Assembly (NCBI GenBank): GCA_046496815.1
Contig: JAWOGN010000192.1
Span: forward strand, 1-15,825
Reading direction: 5' to 3'
DNA length: 15,825 nucleotides
Source: JAWOGN01 sp046496815
GTDB taxonomy: Bacteria; Desulfobacterota; DSM-4660; Desulfatiglandales; Desulfatiglandaceae
The position numbers were made by a program, and so were the translations under genes. The notes beneath the pieces were generated by a model. It searched no databases. It was not told where the DNA came from and saw nothing but the letters and a program-made list of their open reading frames with translations. Each line of letters begins with the position of its first letter. Position 1 is the first letter of the stretch. This document shows positions 6,535 to 13,953 of this stretch, piece by piece.

Positions 6535-7986
6535 ATGAGTCACGGAGGTTTGCCGGGAGGTCATTATCAGCCGCTTAGCCGGGAGCAGGTGGAGAGCCTG
6601 CACGAGGCGGCATTATCTGTTCTTGAAGAAACCGGGTTCTCATATGAGGCGGGATTGGGCGAGACTTTGCGGATGACAGAAAAGTTCGGTATGCGCATGG
6701 ACCGGCAGCGTAACCGAATCTATTTTCCCCGAGATAAGATCATGGAACAAGTGAACAAAGCGCCCAACCGGGTCGTCTTGTACAGCCGGAATGGGAAAAA
6801 TGATCTGCATCTGGAAGATGATCGCGTCTATTTAGGCACAGGGGGAGCGGCCATCAAAATCCTCGATCTGGAGACAGGAGAAGCGCGACATACCACGCTT
6901 AAAGATCTCTATGACCTGGGGAGACTGGTGGATCAGTTGGACAACATCCATTTCTTTCTTCGTCCTTGTATTCCCAAAGATATTCCCGAATCGCTCTACG
7001 ATGAAAATGTGTTCTACACATGCCTCAAGGCCACCGCCAAACACATCATGGCAGGCGTGAACGACGTTGATGGCTTCCACAAAATGTTGGACATCGCTTC
7101 CATGGTAGCCGGCAATTCAGAGGTTCTGAAAGCCGAACCTTTCGTATCCGTGATCGCCTCTTTTGCCATCAGTCCTTTGCGGCTTTGCACCCATTCAACT
7201 CGTATTATGCAGGAGGCGGCACGTCATCAAATCCCCGTTGCGCTTTCCTGCGCGCCCATGGCCGGGGTTACCTCTCCGATTACCATGGCCGGGACCTTGG
7301 TGCAGACCCATGCCGAGCAGCTGGCAGGTATCGCCATTTGTCAGATGATCAAATCCGGCGCACCGGTCTTGTATGGGGGTATTCCGGGCAGAGCCAATCT
7401 CTGGAATCTGGGGTATCAGGGAGGGTCGGTGGAATGTGGCATGATGAATGCCGCGATTCACCAGCTGGCAAAACACGTCAAGGTGCCCAATTACAATTCT
7501 TCCGGATTGACGGACGCCAAGATTCCAGATGCGCAGGCGGGGTGGGAAAAAGCGATGACAACGCTGCTGGCGGCAATGGGCGGTTCCAATTATGTGCACC
7601 ATGCAGCCGGAATGCTGAACTGCATGATCACAGTGGCCCATGAGCAATTCGTCATTGATGATGAAATTATCGGGTTGTGCTGCAAAGTGCTGGCCGGAAT
7701 CCCAACGGATCCGGAATATCTGGCTTTGAATGTCATTGATTCTGCGGCGCGGAGTGATGATTTCATCAAATCGGCCCACACCATGAAACACATGAAAACG
7801 GAATACTTCAGCGGCAACGGCGTTACCGACATAAAGAACTGGGATAAATGGGTCAAAGCCGGACGCCTTGATGCCTGGAAGAGAGCTCGGGACATCGCGA
7901 AAAAAATTCTGGCCCGTCCCAACCCTCATCATCTGCCCGATGGAGTGGATTCCGCCATCCGAAATAAATATGATATCCGGCTTTAA
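6535..7986 (+). CDS. MttB-family (trimethylamine methyltransferase-like) corrinoid-dependent methyltransferase, non-pyrrolysine
   Basis: A 483-residue, TIM-barrel-type soluble enzyme that would transfer a methyl group from a quaternary amine or related compound to the corrinoid protein encoded just upstream. Family features include the N-terminal LSREQVESLHEAALSVLEETG (partly at 14-34), LGTGGAAIKILDLETGEARH (100-119), GAPVLYGGIPG (275-285), SSGLTDAKIPDAQAGWEKA (322-340) and GGSNYVHHAAGML (349-361). Length is close to MttB (about 495) and MtgB (about 475). There is no in-frame amber codon, so it belongs with the Pyl-lacking relatives. Characterised members of that group demethylate glycine betaine, proline betaine, carnitine or gamma-butyrobetaine. 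The sequence does not reveal which substrate is used here. Confidence 0.9.
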   Translation: MSHGGLPGGHYQPLSREQVESLHEAALSVLEETGFSYEAGLGETLRMTEKFGMRMDRQRNRIYFPRDKIMEQVNKAPNRVVLYSRNGKNDLHLEDDRVYLGTGGAAIKILDLETGEARHTTLKDLYDLGRLVDQLDNIHFFLRPCIPKDIPESLYDENVFYTCLKATAKHIMAGVNDVDGFHKMLDIASMVAGNSEVLKAEPFVSVIASFAISPLRLCTHSTRIMQEAARHQIPVALSCAPMAGVTSPITMAGTLVQTHAEQLAGIAICQMIKSGAPVLYGGIPGRANLWNLGYQGGSVECGMMNAAIHQLAKHVKVPNYNSSGLTDAKIPDAQAGWEKAMTTLLAAMGGSNYVHHAAGMLNCMITVAHEQFVIDDEIIGLCCKVLAGIPTDPEYLALNVIDSAARSDDFIKSAHTMKHMKTEYFSGNGVTDIKNWDKWVKAGRLDAWKRARDIAKKILARPNPHHLPDGVDSAIRNKYDIRL

Positions 7987-8010
7987 TCGCCGGACCTACC
8001 GGCCCTCAAC

Positions 8011-8034
8011 CGGTTGTCCCGCCGCAGGGCAACC
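8011..8034 (+). terminator. Hairpin after the methyltransferase gene, possible terminator
   Basis: CGGTTGTCCC-GCCGCA-GGGCAACCG can form a 9-bp stem with one bulged base, 25 nt after the methyltransferase stop. It lies in the convergent gap before the end of the minus-strand hypothetical gene. No T-run follows, so intrinsic termination is uncertain. Confidence 0.35.
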
Positions 8035-8067
8035 GCATCGAAGCCTAAACAGAGCGGATCTGTCTGC

Positions 8068-8493
8068 TCACCTGTTCGGCTGCTCAAACATTCTTTTCGC
8101 AGCTTCACCGTAAAGCCACCCGATTGTTTCGATACTCGGGCGAAAACCGGAATTGTCGCTGAAGGAGTCTACAAAAGCCTTACGAGCCAGTTTCATCTCA
8201 CGCTCTGTTGCCGGTCGATTTCTCAAATCGACCGGAGAGAAGTTGACCGGCTGGGGATAAGTTTGGTTTACGTTCGGTGCCATTTCCGGTCTCCTAACGG
8301 CCTCGATAATATCTTGAGGGGCGTACACCCCCAAGAGACTTTCAAAACAACTGGGGAAGTCACCAACCACTTCGTCCACCACCAGAACCGGCTGCCCATC
8401 TGACTCCCCGTTTTGCTCGTCAGTGAGATAGCCCCGCAACTCAACCATTCCAAAGATGCTTCCGACATGAGTACTTGCCTTAATTTTTGCCAT
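8068..8493 (-). CDS. Hypothetical protein, 141 residues
   Basis: The gene is not recognised. The protein is soluble with no signal peptide or membrane segment. The first half (1-65) is beta-rich in appearance (GMVELRGYLTD, GQPVLVVDEVVGDF). The middle is proline- and asparagine-rich (residues 69-95), and the C-terminal third is helical and charged (EREMKLARKAFVDSF, IETIGWLYGEAAKRMFEQ). Evidence that it is real: GGGAGGAAATTAAATT before the ATG at 8493, a sigma-70-like promoter further upstream, and a full-length frame. It converges on the methyltransferase gene and is not obviously related to it. Confidence 0.65.
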   Translation of the reverse strand: MAKIKASTHVGSIFGMVELRGYLTDEQNGESDGQPVLVVDEVVGDFPSCFESLLGVYAPQDIIEAVRRPEMAPNVNQTYPQPVNFSPVDLRNRPATEREMKLARKAFVDSFSDNSGFRPSIETIGWLYGEAAKRMFEQPNR

Positions 8494-8608
8494 AATTTAA
8501 TTTCCTCCCTCGGTTTGGCCCACACTGAGAGCCAAAAATGCCTACAAGCGCTTCAAATCATGAATATTTCATATGGTAGCTATTCCAATTCAAATCATTT
8601 GATTTCTA

Positions 8609-8638
8609 ATTATTAGTACAGCAAATAGAGACTGTCAA
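8609..8638 (-). promoter_or_regulatory. Sigma-70-like promoter of the 141-residue hypothetical gene
   Basis: On the minus strand a perfect -35 TTGACA (8638-8633), an 18-nt spacer and a -10 AATAAT (8614-8609, 5 of 6) face the gene starting at 8493. This gives a leader of about 105-110 nt. An AATCA-TT-TGATT inverted repeat (8593-8604) lies just downstream of the -10. The duplicated target of element copy 2 starts only 3 bp upstream of the -35. Confidence 0.6.
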
Positions 8639-8641
8639 GGA

Positions 8642-8653
8642 ATATGTTTTCCC
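8642..8653. repeat. Left copy of 12-bp flanking direct repeat (candidate target-site duplication)
   Basis: ATATGTTTTCCC directly precedes element copy 2 and recurs exactly at 8945-8956 directly after it. A 12-bp exact repeat at both borders is what a target-site duplication would look like; lengths of 9-13 bp are known for IS4-family transposition. Confidence 0.7.
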
Positions 8654-8944
8654 GTATCACTTTAGCGCTTTGAAAATCCCCAATATGGGAAAAGGGGGCC
8701 GTTGGGATCTCTTTGAGAAGGCTGCAAATGCTTCCCTCATTCCATGGAACGGCAGCGAAGCCTTAAAATTCATTCCGGGGCAGCCCCAGAGGAAAATCTC
8801 TTGCGCACCTGTGGTCTTCTCTGCCTGCACCGTGCCTCCTATTTCGGGTATGGGGGCGTTCTACGTGTAGTGTAGAGTTTGTGTTGCAGCCTTCTCAAAG
8901 AGATCCCAACGGCCCCCACCCCACCATTTCAAAGTGCTAAATTC
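8654..8944. mobile_element. MITE-like palindromic element, copy 2
   Basis: This is the second 291-bp copy, in the same orientation as 5289-5579. The inner 34-bp inverted repeat is perfect here (8694-8727 against 8884-8917). The outer repeat (TTTAGCGCTTTGAAA, 8661-8675, against the complement of 8928-8942) has one mismatch. A 17-nt patch (8868-8884) is unrelated to the matching patch in copy 1 (5503-5519). Perfect arms plus a flanking 12-bp duplication suggest a more recent insertion than copy 1. No transposase is present. Confidence 0.8.
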
Positions 8945-8956
8945 ATATGTTTTCCC
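8945..8956. repeat. Right copy of 12-bp flanking direct repeat (candidate target-site duplication)
   Basis: ATATGTTTTCCC is identical to 8642-8653 and directly abuts the right end of element copy 2. Confidence 0.7.
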
Positions 8957-9173
8957 AAGGTTGAGCGGTTCAGGGTTACTTTTTGCCAGTTCATCAAACT
9001 TGGAACCTATCATAACATGTTAAAATTTATAAAAGAGTGGCGACACCCGCAATCGGATTGCCTTCCAATATTCGAATTCAGGTTTCATTTTGATCGATTA
9101 TACGCTAAGGTCCACACCGACAGTCCAAATTCTAAAGGATTCACTGGTTTTGTGGTACCGAAAGGAGGAACAA

Positions 9174-9983
9174 ATGGAACATAGAAAATGGAAAGGGTGC
9201 TTCGTTCTCGGATTGTTGGCTTTCTTGATGATGACACCCCAGGTCTCCGCCGATCTCCTCTGGCACTCAGAGATCGTAAGCAAAGGCGTGCCGGGAGAAC
9301 CGGACGGGACACAGATCGGAAAAAACTACTGCACCGAAGAAGCGTGCCGTATTGAGTCAGGAGATATGGTCACAATCATGGACTTTCAAAAAGGCAATAT
9401 GTACATCCTGGATCCTGAAGAAAAAACGTACACTGAAATGATACCGCAAGACATGGGTAAAGACATGGATAAAGAGGAGCAGGAGCGAATGAAGCAGATG
9501 ACGGAAGGGATGATGCAAGGTGCGGAAATCACCCCCACAAATGAAAAAAAGCGGATATCCGGATACACATGCAGAAAATACATTATGCGCATGATGGGCG
9601 TGAACAATGAATACTGGTTGTCCAAGGATGTGGAAGGCTACAAAGAGTTCAAGAAAATCAACGAAAACATGGCGAAGGGGTTTGAAAAAAACCCCATGCT
9701 CAAGGGAATGAATGTCATGGGGATGATGAAAGCACTCGATGGCTTTCCTGTCAAGACGGTGAACAGGATGCCTTTTGGCGGTAGTATCACGACAACGTTG
9801 ACCCGCATCGAGAGAACGCCGCTGAACAAGAATTTGTTTGAAATACCCAAGGGATACACGTTGAAAAAACAGGAGGAAGTCAGCGCACCGGCGGGGCCAC
9901 AGCAAATGCCCGCCGACATGCCGGAAGAACTCAAAAAAATGATGGAGCAAATGATGAAAAAGTCCGGAAAGCCTTCACAATAG
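9174..9983 (+). CDS. Secreted DUF4412-like protein
   Basis: This 269-residue exported protein has an N-terminal signal peptide (KWK, then a hydrophobic core CFVLGLLAFLMM, with likely cleavage after VSA at residue 26). The mature part looks like the DUF4412 group of periplasmic proteins: an early YCTEEACRIE element, MVTIMDFQKGNMYILDPEEKTYTEM, then GYTCRKYIMRMMGVNNEYWLSKDV and a late LFEIPKGYTL. The molecular role is unknown. The protein is unusually rich in methionine and lysine, with several MM pairs and the C-terminal KKMMEQMMKK. ATG 9174 is preferred over an in-frame ATG at 9090 because AAAGGAGG ends 5 nt before it and the signal peptide then begins at residue 1. Two cysteines near the start of the mature part could form a disulfide. 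Confidence 0.75.
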   Translation: MEHRKWKGCFVLGLLAFLMMTPQVSADLLWHSEIVSKGVPGEPDGTQIGKNYCTEEACRIESGDMVTIMDFQKGNMYILDPEEKTYTEMIPQDMGKDMDKEEQERMKQMTEGMMQGAEITPTNEKKRISGYTCRKYIMRMMGVNNEYWLSKDVEGYKEFKKINENMAKGFEKNPMLKGMNVMGMMKALDGFPVKTVNRMPFGGSITTTLTRIERTPLNKNLFEIPKGYTLKKQEEVSAPAGPQQMPADMPEELKKMMEQMMKKSGKPSQ

Positions 9984-10262
9984 AAGCTTAGTGGGGGCTG
10001 GGTTTCTATTGGAGGCTATCCGCCTAATTCGCCACAATCCAGCCCACACAAACATGAATCGATAAGAATTACACCCTCCTTCGGCGTACAACAGTGGTTC
10101 TCAACACAACATTTGAAGCTGCGCCGACTTCACGGAATAAACGGGTTTTGATGGGCGGTTAGGTGTTTGAAATCGGTTTTGTGACGTTGAGAGGCAATTC
10201 CCATCGGTTCACTCTATACTAAACCCATTTTATCGCAGCACAATCCTGTTGTTTCCCTTGCC

Positions 10263-11651
10263 TCAAGTCATCATTGGCTGTGTCTCAATCACTTGCATTT
10301 TCATCCATTTGCCTTGGCGGTAACGCAACATAAACGCGACTCCCAGTGCGCAGATGTACACTGTTGCCAAGGTCCAGGCGGTATAAAGCCCGGCTCCGAT
10401 GATCTCCACGGCGATATAAACCGGGGCGATCATTACACCCAAGGATAGTGCAGCGATGGTCCACATGATAAACCGGGTGTCCCCGGCTCCTTTCATCGCG
10501 CCGGAAAACACCAGATTCAGCGCGTCGAAAATACAGAAAACAGCTACGAACCGCAAAAGGATCACCCCCAGATCCACGATCTCGGAGTACTGTGAAGCGT
10601 TGTGGTGGTCAGCCTTGAAAAGATGGAGCAACGGTTCAGGGGTAAACACAAAGACGGCTGCCACCAGCACCATGTAGGCCATTGTAATATGCAGCGTGCT
10701 GGTTGTGGCATCCACTCCCTGCTCCGGTCGACCTCCGCCTATGGCCTGCCCGACCAGTGTGGCGTTACCGATGTGAAAGCCGACCATCGGCAGAAAGGAT
10801 AGCGTCTCGATGGAAAGGACGATGTTGGAGGCAGCCAGTTCAAGGTCGCCCAGCCGCCCCAACATCTGAATGAAAAAGGTGATCCCGAACACCTCGAGAA
10901 AAAATTGCGTTCCGCTGGGCATGCCGTAACGCATCAGCCGTCCGAAAAGCGCTTTGTCGAAAGCCCTGCTTTTCCAGGTACCGAAGCGGACCCGATTGGT
11001 GCGACTGAAGATCAGCAGGCCCAGGGTCACTACGATGACCGCCGAGGCTGTTACCGTGGCAACGCCCGCACCGACGATACCCATCTCCGGAAAAGGACCC
11101 ACACCGTTGATCAAACAGTAGTCCAGCGGGATGTTCACTGCCGCCCCGGCCGTGTGGACCAACATCACCGTCCAGGTCAGTCCACGGCCGGTGTAAAAAC
11201 AGGCCAGAGCGGAGCCCAGAACCGGCAGTCCCGCTCCCAAGGTGAGGATGTTAAAATAGGTTACCTCCAGCGCCCGGATTTGTAACGAATGCCCGATCAG
11301 ATCAAACAACGGCCCGGAGACAAAATAGAGCAAAGCGATCAATGCGGCGGCCACAAGGGAAAAGTAGATGCCCTGCCAAAGCGCCGCACCCACCCGGGTA
11401 AGCGCACGAGCTCCCGTATACTGCGCCACGAATGCGTTGGTGTAGGTGGCGACGCCCATGAAAAACGAGATGGCCGTAAAGGATGCAATCCCGGCCGGCA
11501 AGGCGGCGGCAATGGCATCGACCGAATAATTGGCGAGAAATATGCGATCGGTGAACTGCATGAGGGTGATCGAACCCATGGAGGCCACCAGCGGCAGGCT
11601 GATGGCCAGTACCTGCCGGTAACCATTCGGCTTTGACCAGCGTTCGATCAT
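10263..11651 (-). CDS. MATE-family multidrug/toxin efflux transporter
   Basis: This 462-residue inner-membrane protein has about 12 hydrophobic segments in two halves of six, the usual MATE layout and length (450-470). Typical motifs are the first-helix LVASMGSITLMQFTDRIFLA, the second-half GMPSGTQFFLEVFGITFF, and GAMKGAGDTRFIMW, all characteristic of the NorM/DinF fold. It would expel organic cations or similar compounds at the cost of a Na+ or H+ gradient. The start ATG at 11651 has GGGAG 11 nt upstream, a somewhat long spacing. It converges with the DUF4412-like gene across 279 bp and stands alone as a transcription unit. Confidence 0.92.
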   Translation of the reverse strand: MIERWSKPNGYRQVLAISLPLVASMGSITLMQFTDRIFLANYSVDAIAAALPAGIASFTAISFFMGVATYTNAFVAQYTGARALTRVGAALWQGIYFSLVAAALIALLYFVSGPLFDLIGHSLQIRALEVTYFNILTLGAGLPVLGSALACFYTGRGLTWTVMLVHTAGAAVNIPLDYCLINGVGPFPEMGIVGAGVATVTASAVIVVTLGLLIFSRTNRVRFGTWKSRAFDKALFGRLMRYGMPSGTQFFLEVFGITFFIQMLGRLGDLELAASNIVLSIETLSFLPMVGFHIGNATLVGQAIGGGRPEQGVDATTSTLHITMAYMVLVAAVFVFTPEPLLHLFKADHHNASQYSEIVDLGVILLRFVAVFCIFDALNLVFSGAMKGAGDTRFIMWTIAALSLGVMIAPVYIAVEIIGAGLYTAWTLATVYICALGVAFMLRYRQGKWMKMQVIETQPMMT

Positions 11652-11869
11652 GGTTCAAACATCTCCCTGTGAAAACTTATCCCGGCTTCGTTTCAAAATC
11701 CCAATATGCGCACGTGCCCTTTGCAGGCAAAAAACGCTCCGCCCGGCAAAACGGCACCATCATAGTCTTTTTCATGATTCTGTAAAGCCGAATGTCGCCG
11801 GTTTTGCTTTCAATCTCAAGGAATTTCTGCCATTAAAAGCACCGTGGTTTCCGCAGTCTGAGGATAATT

Positions 11870-12130
11870 ATGCTGGTTACAGGCTTGGCGGTTGAATATG
11901 CGAATGGCCGGAAATTTCCAGGTGATTCTGTCCGGGGTGAAAGGCTTTGGCAGCTGAGCTGTGGGCGTTGCCACGGCTTGGAGAACATGGCGGCAAAAGC
12001 AAAGTGTTTCACTGAGGATTTAGACAGGCTTCACAAGATGATCGCCGATGGAACCCGGTACAGCGGCAAACCCTACTATATACCCAATTTCACCCTAGGA
12101 GGCTGCCCGAGAATGGCTAATTTTTCCTGA
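11870..12130 (+). pseudogene. Small CXXCH cytochrome-c-like ORF, probably a fragment
   Basis: An 86-residue frame contains one c-type heme-attachment motif, CGRCH, in a typical context (RGERLWQLSCGRCHGLENM). A cytochrome-like LDRLHKMIADGTRYSGKPYY follows. GAGG lies 6 nt before the ATG at 11870. However, there is no signal peptide, which a c-type cytochrome needs for heme attachment, and no clear distal methionine ligand apart from CPRM near the end. The C-terminal helix normally present is missing. It is best read as the remnant of a mono- or diheme cytochrome, though a genuine small ORF or chance motif remains possible. Confidence 0.4.
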
Positions 12131-12176
12131 AGGAATTCGCTGCGGAAAAAGTCATGCCTCAGGGTGCGAATTCCTT
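12130..12176. terminator. 11-bp perfect inverted repeat between convergent genes
   Basis: AAGGAATTCGC (12130-12140) and GCGAATTCCTT (12166-12176) form a perfect stem around a 25-nt loop, directly after the cytochrome-like fragment and 21 bp before the end of the ferritin-like gene. Neither side is followed by a T-run, so it may be a weak bidirectional terminator or only a structured spacer. Confidence 0.35.
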
Positions 12177-12197
12177 GAAATGCTTTGAAAGCTCCCG

Positions 12198-12710
12198 CTA
12201 CATCGGCACAAATTCATTTGCCTGGAAATACTCCTCTTTTAACATTTCCAGTTCTTGCTCAAAAGCCAAAAAATGATCTTTTTCCCAGTCTGCCAGCGCG
12301 GTATAGAATTCTTTAGCCGCTTCGCTTTCAGCAGCTTCCGCACAAGATCTGTAGTATTTCATTGCATCCAGTTCTAATTTCATACCAATGCTCAGCGCAC
12401 TCACCTCAAAATGACTGTCCTTTATCCGGCGTTTGATCTCATCGCTGAAAATAGGGTTGTCCGTGTGCGTGCGTTGCTTTGTCATCAGCTTCTCTGAGAG
12501 ATCATAATCGCCGTTTTCCAGAACAGACTTGTATTGATGCCGAAGGAATTTGAAATGGCCCATCTCCTCTTCGGCCATTTCCAAAAACTTCTGTTTTCCC
12601 ATGGGATCATTCGTGTTTTTCGCCGCGTTTTTATAAAACTCATGACCGGTGAGCTCCGCCTCGATGGCCGTTTTTAACCCCTCCAAAATTTCTGTTTCCT
12701 CACTTTTCAT
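12198..12710 (-). CDS. Ferritin-like/rubrerythrin-type di-iron protein
   Basis: This 170-residue cytoplasmic four-helix protein has two copies of the di-iron helix pattern: EAELTGHEFY (17-26) with EEEMGHFKFL (E49-x-x-H52), and LELDAMKYY with DWEKDHFLAF (ExxH again). It lacks the C-terminal rubredoxin domain of classical rubrerythrin, so it belongs with the short ferritin-like family. Likely roles are peroxide detoxification or iron handling. The start is ATG 12710 (MKSEETEI), with AGGAG 9 nt upstream; an in-frame ATG at 12764 has no comparable site. It is the last gene of a minus-strand series with the DUF6125 and zinc-ribbon genes. Confidence 0.82.
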   Translation of the reverse strand: MKSEETEILEGLKTAIEAELTGHEFYKNAAKNTNDPMGKQKFLEMAEEEMGHFKFLRHQYKSVLENGDYDLSEKLMTKQRTHTDNPIFSDEIKRRIKDSHFEVSALSIGMKLELDAMKYYRSCAEAAESEAAKEFYTALADWEKDHFLAFEQELEMLKEEYFQANEFVPM

Positions 12711-12791
12711 ATTGTTGTTCTCCTGTTGGTATGTTTCGAACAGATGCGGATTCAAAATGCACAACGAATTTTGTCCGGATTTCAGCGCACA

Positions 12792-13310
12792 TTACGTTGG
12801 GGGCTCGAGCTGAAAGCGCCACTTACAAAACATGTCTTCCGGATGAGGGTCGGGGGGTGCAAATAGACACTCCACTCGAATCCGGTCGTCTATTGCCTGT
12901 GCAAAGCTCGTAAATTCCGCTCGGTGCATTTCTCTGCACCTATATTCATCCAATCCCCGCCTGAGCCTGGCTTCCTGTGTGGGACAGGACGGGACAGAAA
13001 TGCTCACTTCATGATCGAATACCTGAATCTGATATCCAACGAGAATGCACCACGGAAAATATTTAAGCGCCTCCACGAAACCCGCCAGCCCCTTTTCCTC
13101 AATTTGGAATTTTGACACCAGATCCTTTGCGGCCATTCCAGCCACACGCTCCCACACTTGCTCATTGATCCGCTCCGCGGTTGGCTGGTCGAAGCGTTCT
13201 CCCACATAAATAAACCAGAAGGCGTCCACGACTCTGTAATGCCAAAGCAGGAATTCAATATACTTTCGGAGCTCAGGGGCCTCCATGTTCTCGAAAACCT
13301 CAAAATCCAT
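12792..13310 (-). CDS. DUF6125-family protein, putative metal-binding cysteine protein
   Basis: This soluble protein of 172 residues resembles DUF6125 and the related hydrolase-like group: LRKYIEFLLWHYRVVDAFWF (14-33), LKYFPWCILVGYQIQ (82-96) and FCKWRFQL (161-168). C109, C125 and H129 (PSCP...YRCREMH), together with C148, H156 and C162, could form a metal or cluster site. No function has been assigned that I can name. ATG 13310 is chosen over 13361 because GGAGG lies 5 nt upstream. It lies 81 bp before the ferritin-like gene and 140 bp after the zinc-ribbon gene, all on the minus strand, so co-transcription is likely. Confidence 0.65.
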   Translation of the reverse strand: MDFEVFENMEAPELRKYIEFLLWHYRVVDAFWFIYVGERFDQPTAERINEQVWERVAGMAAKDLVSKFQIEEKGLAGFVEALKYFPWCILVGYQIQVFDHEVSISVPSCPTQEARLRRGLDEYRCREMHRAEFTSFAQAIDDRIRVECLFAPPDPHPEDMFCKWRFQLEPPT

Positions 13311-13450
13311 TCGTCCCTCCAGAACGTGCCCTCCCAGTTTGTAATGGCTGAAGCAGCTCAAACAGGGGCAAGATTGCCATTAACTGTTCTCAGCCCATTT
13401 CTTGATTCCATAAAGTAATGGGTCAGAGATTTTTTACCGACCGTGTCCGA

Positions 13451-13651
13451 TTATATCTTGCAGTCCTTCGCGTACTCCGGGCAGGCCTCTTTAACCTTTT
13501 CCGTGTACTTTTGCATGCACTCGCTGCACTCCAATTCCACATTGTCCACGCCTCTGAACCGAGCCTTTATCTCTTCCGCACTGAGATGAGACACGGCACT
13601 GCATCCGCACTGAGGACATTTTCCCGTCAAGCGATATTTTTTTTCACTCAT
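13451..13651 (-). CDS. Small zinc-ribbon protein, 66 residues
   Basis: A short cytoplasmic protein with two CXXC knuckles, C12-P-Q-C15 (then C17) and C42-S-E-C45, which would hold one zinc, and two further cysteines (C57, C64) near the C-terminus. The body is charged (EEIKARFRGVDNVELEC). AAAGGAG lies about 6 nt before ATG 13651, and a sigma-70-like promoter is placed upstream. It is the first gene of the presumed zinc-ribbon/DUF6125/ferritin-like unit. Function is unknown; small zinc ribbons often mediate protein or nucleic-acid contacts. Confidence 0.7.
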   Translation of the reverse strand: MSEKKYRLTGKCPQCGCSAVSHLSAEEIKARFRGVDNVELECSECMQKYTEKVKEACPEYAKDCKI

Positions 13652-13723
13652 TTGAGTCTCCTTTCAGCAAAATTTTAATGGTCGGGAACCAATCGCACGC
13701 AAAATTTGTAAATTCTACTCATT

Positions 13724-13752
13724 ATTGTAATGACTGAAACTTGATTTTGCAA
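13724..13752 (-). promoter_or_regulatory. Sigma-70-like promoter of the zinc-ribbon/DUF6125/ferritin-like unit
   Basis: On the minus strand a -35 TTGCAA (13752-13747, 4 of 6), a 17-nt spacer and a -10 TACAAT (13729-13724, 5 of 6) point towards the zinc-ribbon gene, giving a leader of about 65 nt. The spacing is ideal. Confidence 0.5.
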
Positions 13753-13922
13753 GGCTTGAGCACGGCTTGTCATAACCCGCCCCACCCGTGCCCCACCGGA
13801 TTCGTCTTCAAGACACCAAACAGGCCGCCCATGCCTTTGGTTAAACGCCAGCATCGCTTGTTCTTGACAATTTATCTCCTTTTGTAAAGAATTCTTTGGA
13901 CATAATATACAGTTAGCTGGTT

Positions 13923-13953
13923 TCCATCCGGAAATGAGATATTTCCGGATGGA
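13923..13953. repeat. Perfect 13-bp hairpin upstream of arfB
   Basis: TCCATCCGGAAAT, loop GAGAT, then ATTTCCGGATGGA form a perfect 13-bp stem with a 5-nt loop. It is followed by GTCGGC-AATCA-GCCGAC (13971-13987) and by scattered GCTGA/TCAGC words up to about 14030, the style of palindromic intergenic repeats. No T-run follows the first stem. Confidence 0.6.

Noticed and set aside
7195..7932. 245-residue minus-strand ORF opposite the methyltransferase
   Set aside because: Antisense shadow of a clearly recognised gene, with no ribosome-binding site.
5289..8944. A composite transposon with the two elements as ends carrying the methyltransferase genes
   Set aside because: The 12-bp duplication surrounds copy 2 alone, and no matching repeat flanks the outer ends, so the copies appear to have inserted independently.
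9090..9173. N-terminal extension of the DUF4412-like protein
   Set aside because: The strong AAAGGAGG before ATG 9174 and a signal peptide beginning there make the upstream ATG unlikely.
11650..11895. 81-residue plus-strand ORF ahead of the cytochrome-like fragment
   Set aside because: No ribosome-binding site, no family resemblance, and it starts inside the MATE start codon region on the opposite strand. It might hold a frameshifted upstream part of the cytochrome, but nothing shows this.
13749..13763. Sigma-54-like GTGCTC-N5-TTGC upstream of the zinc-ribbon gene
   Set aside because: It lacks the essential GG of the -24 box. The overlapping sigma-70-like pair fits better.
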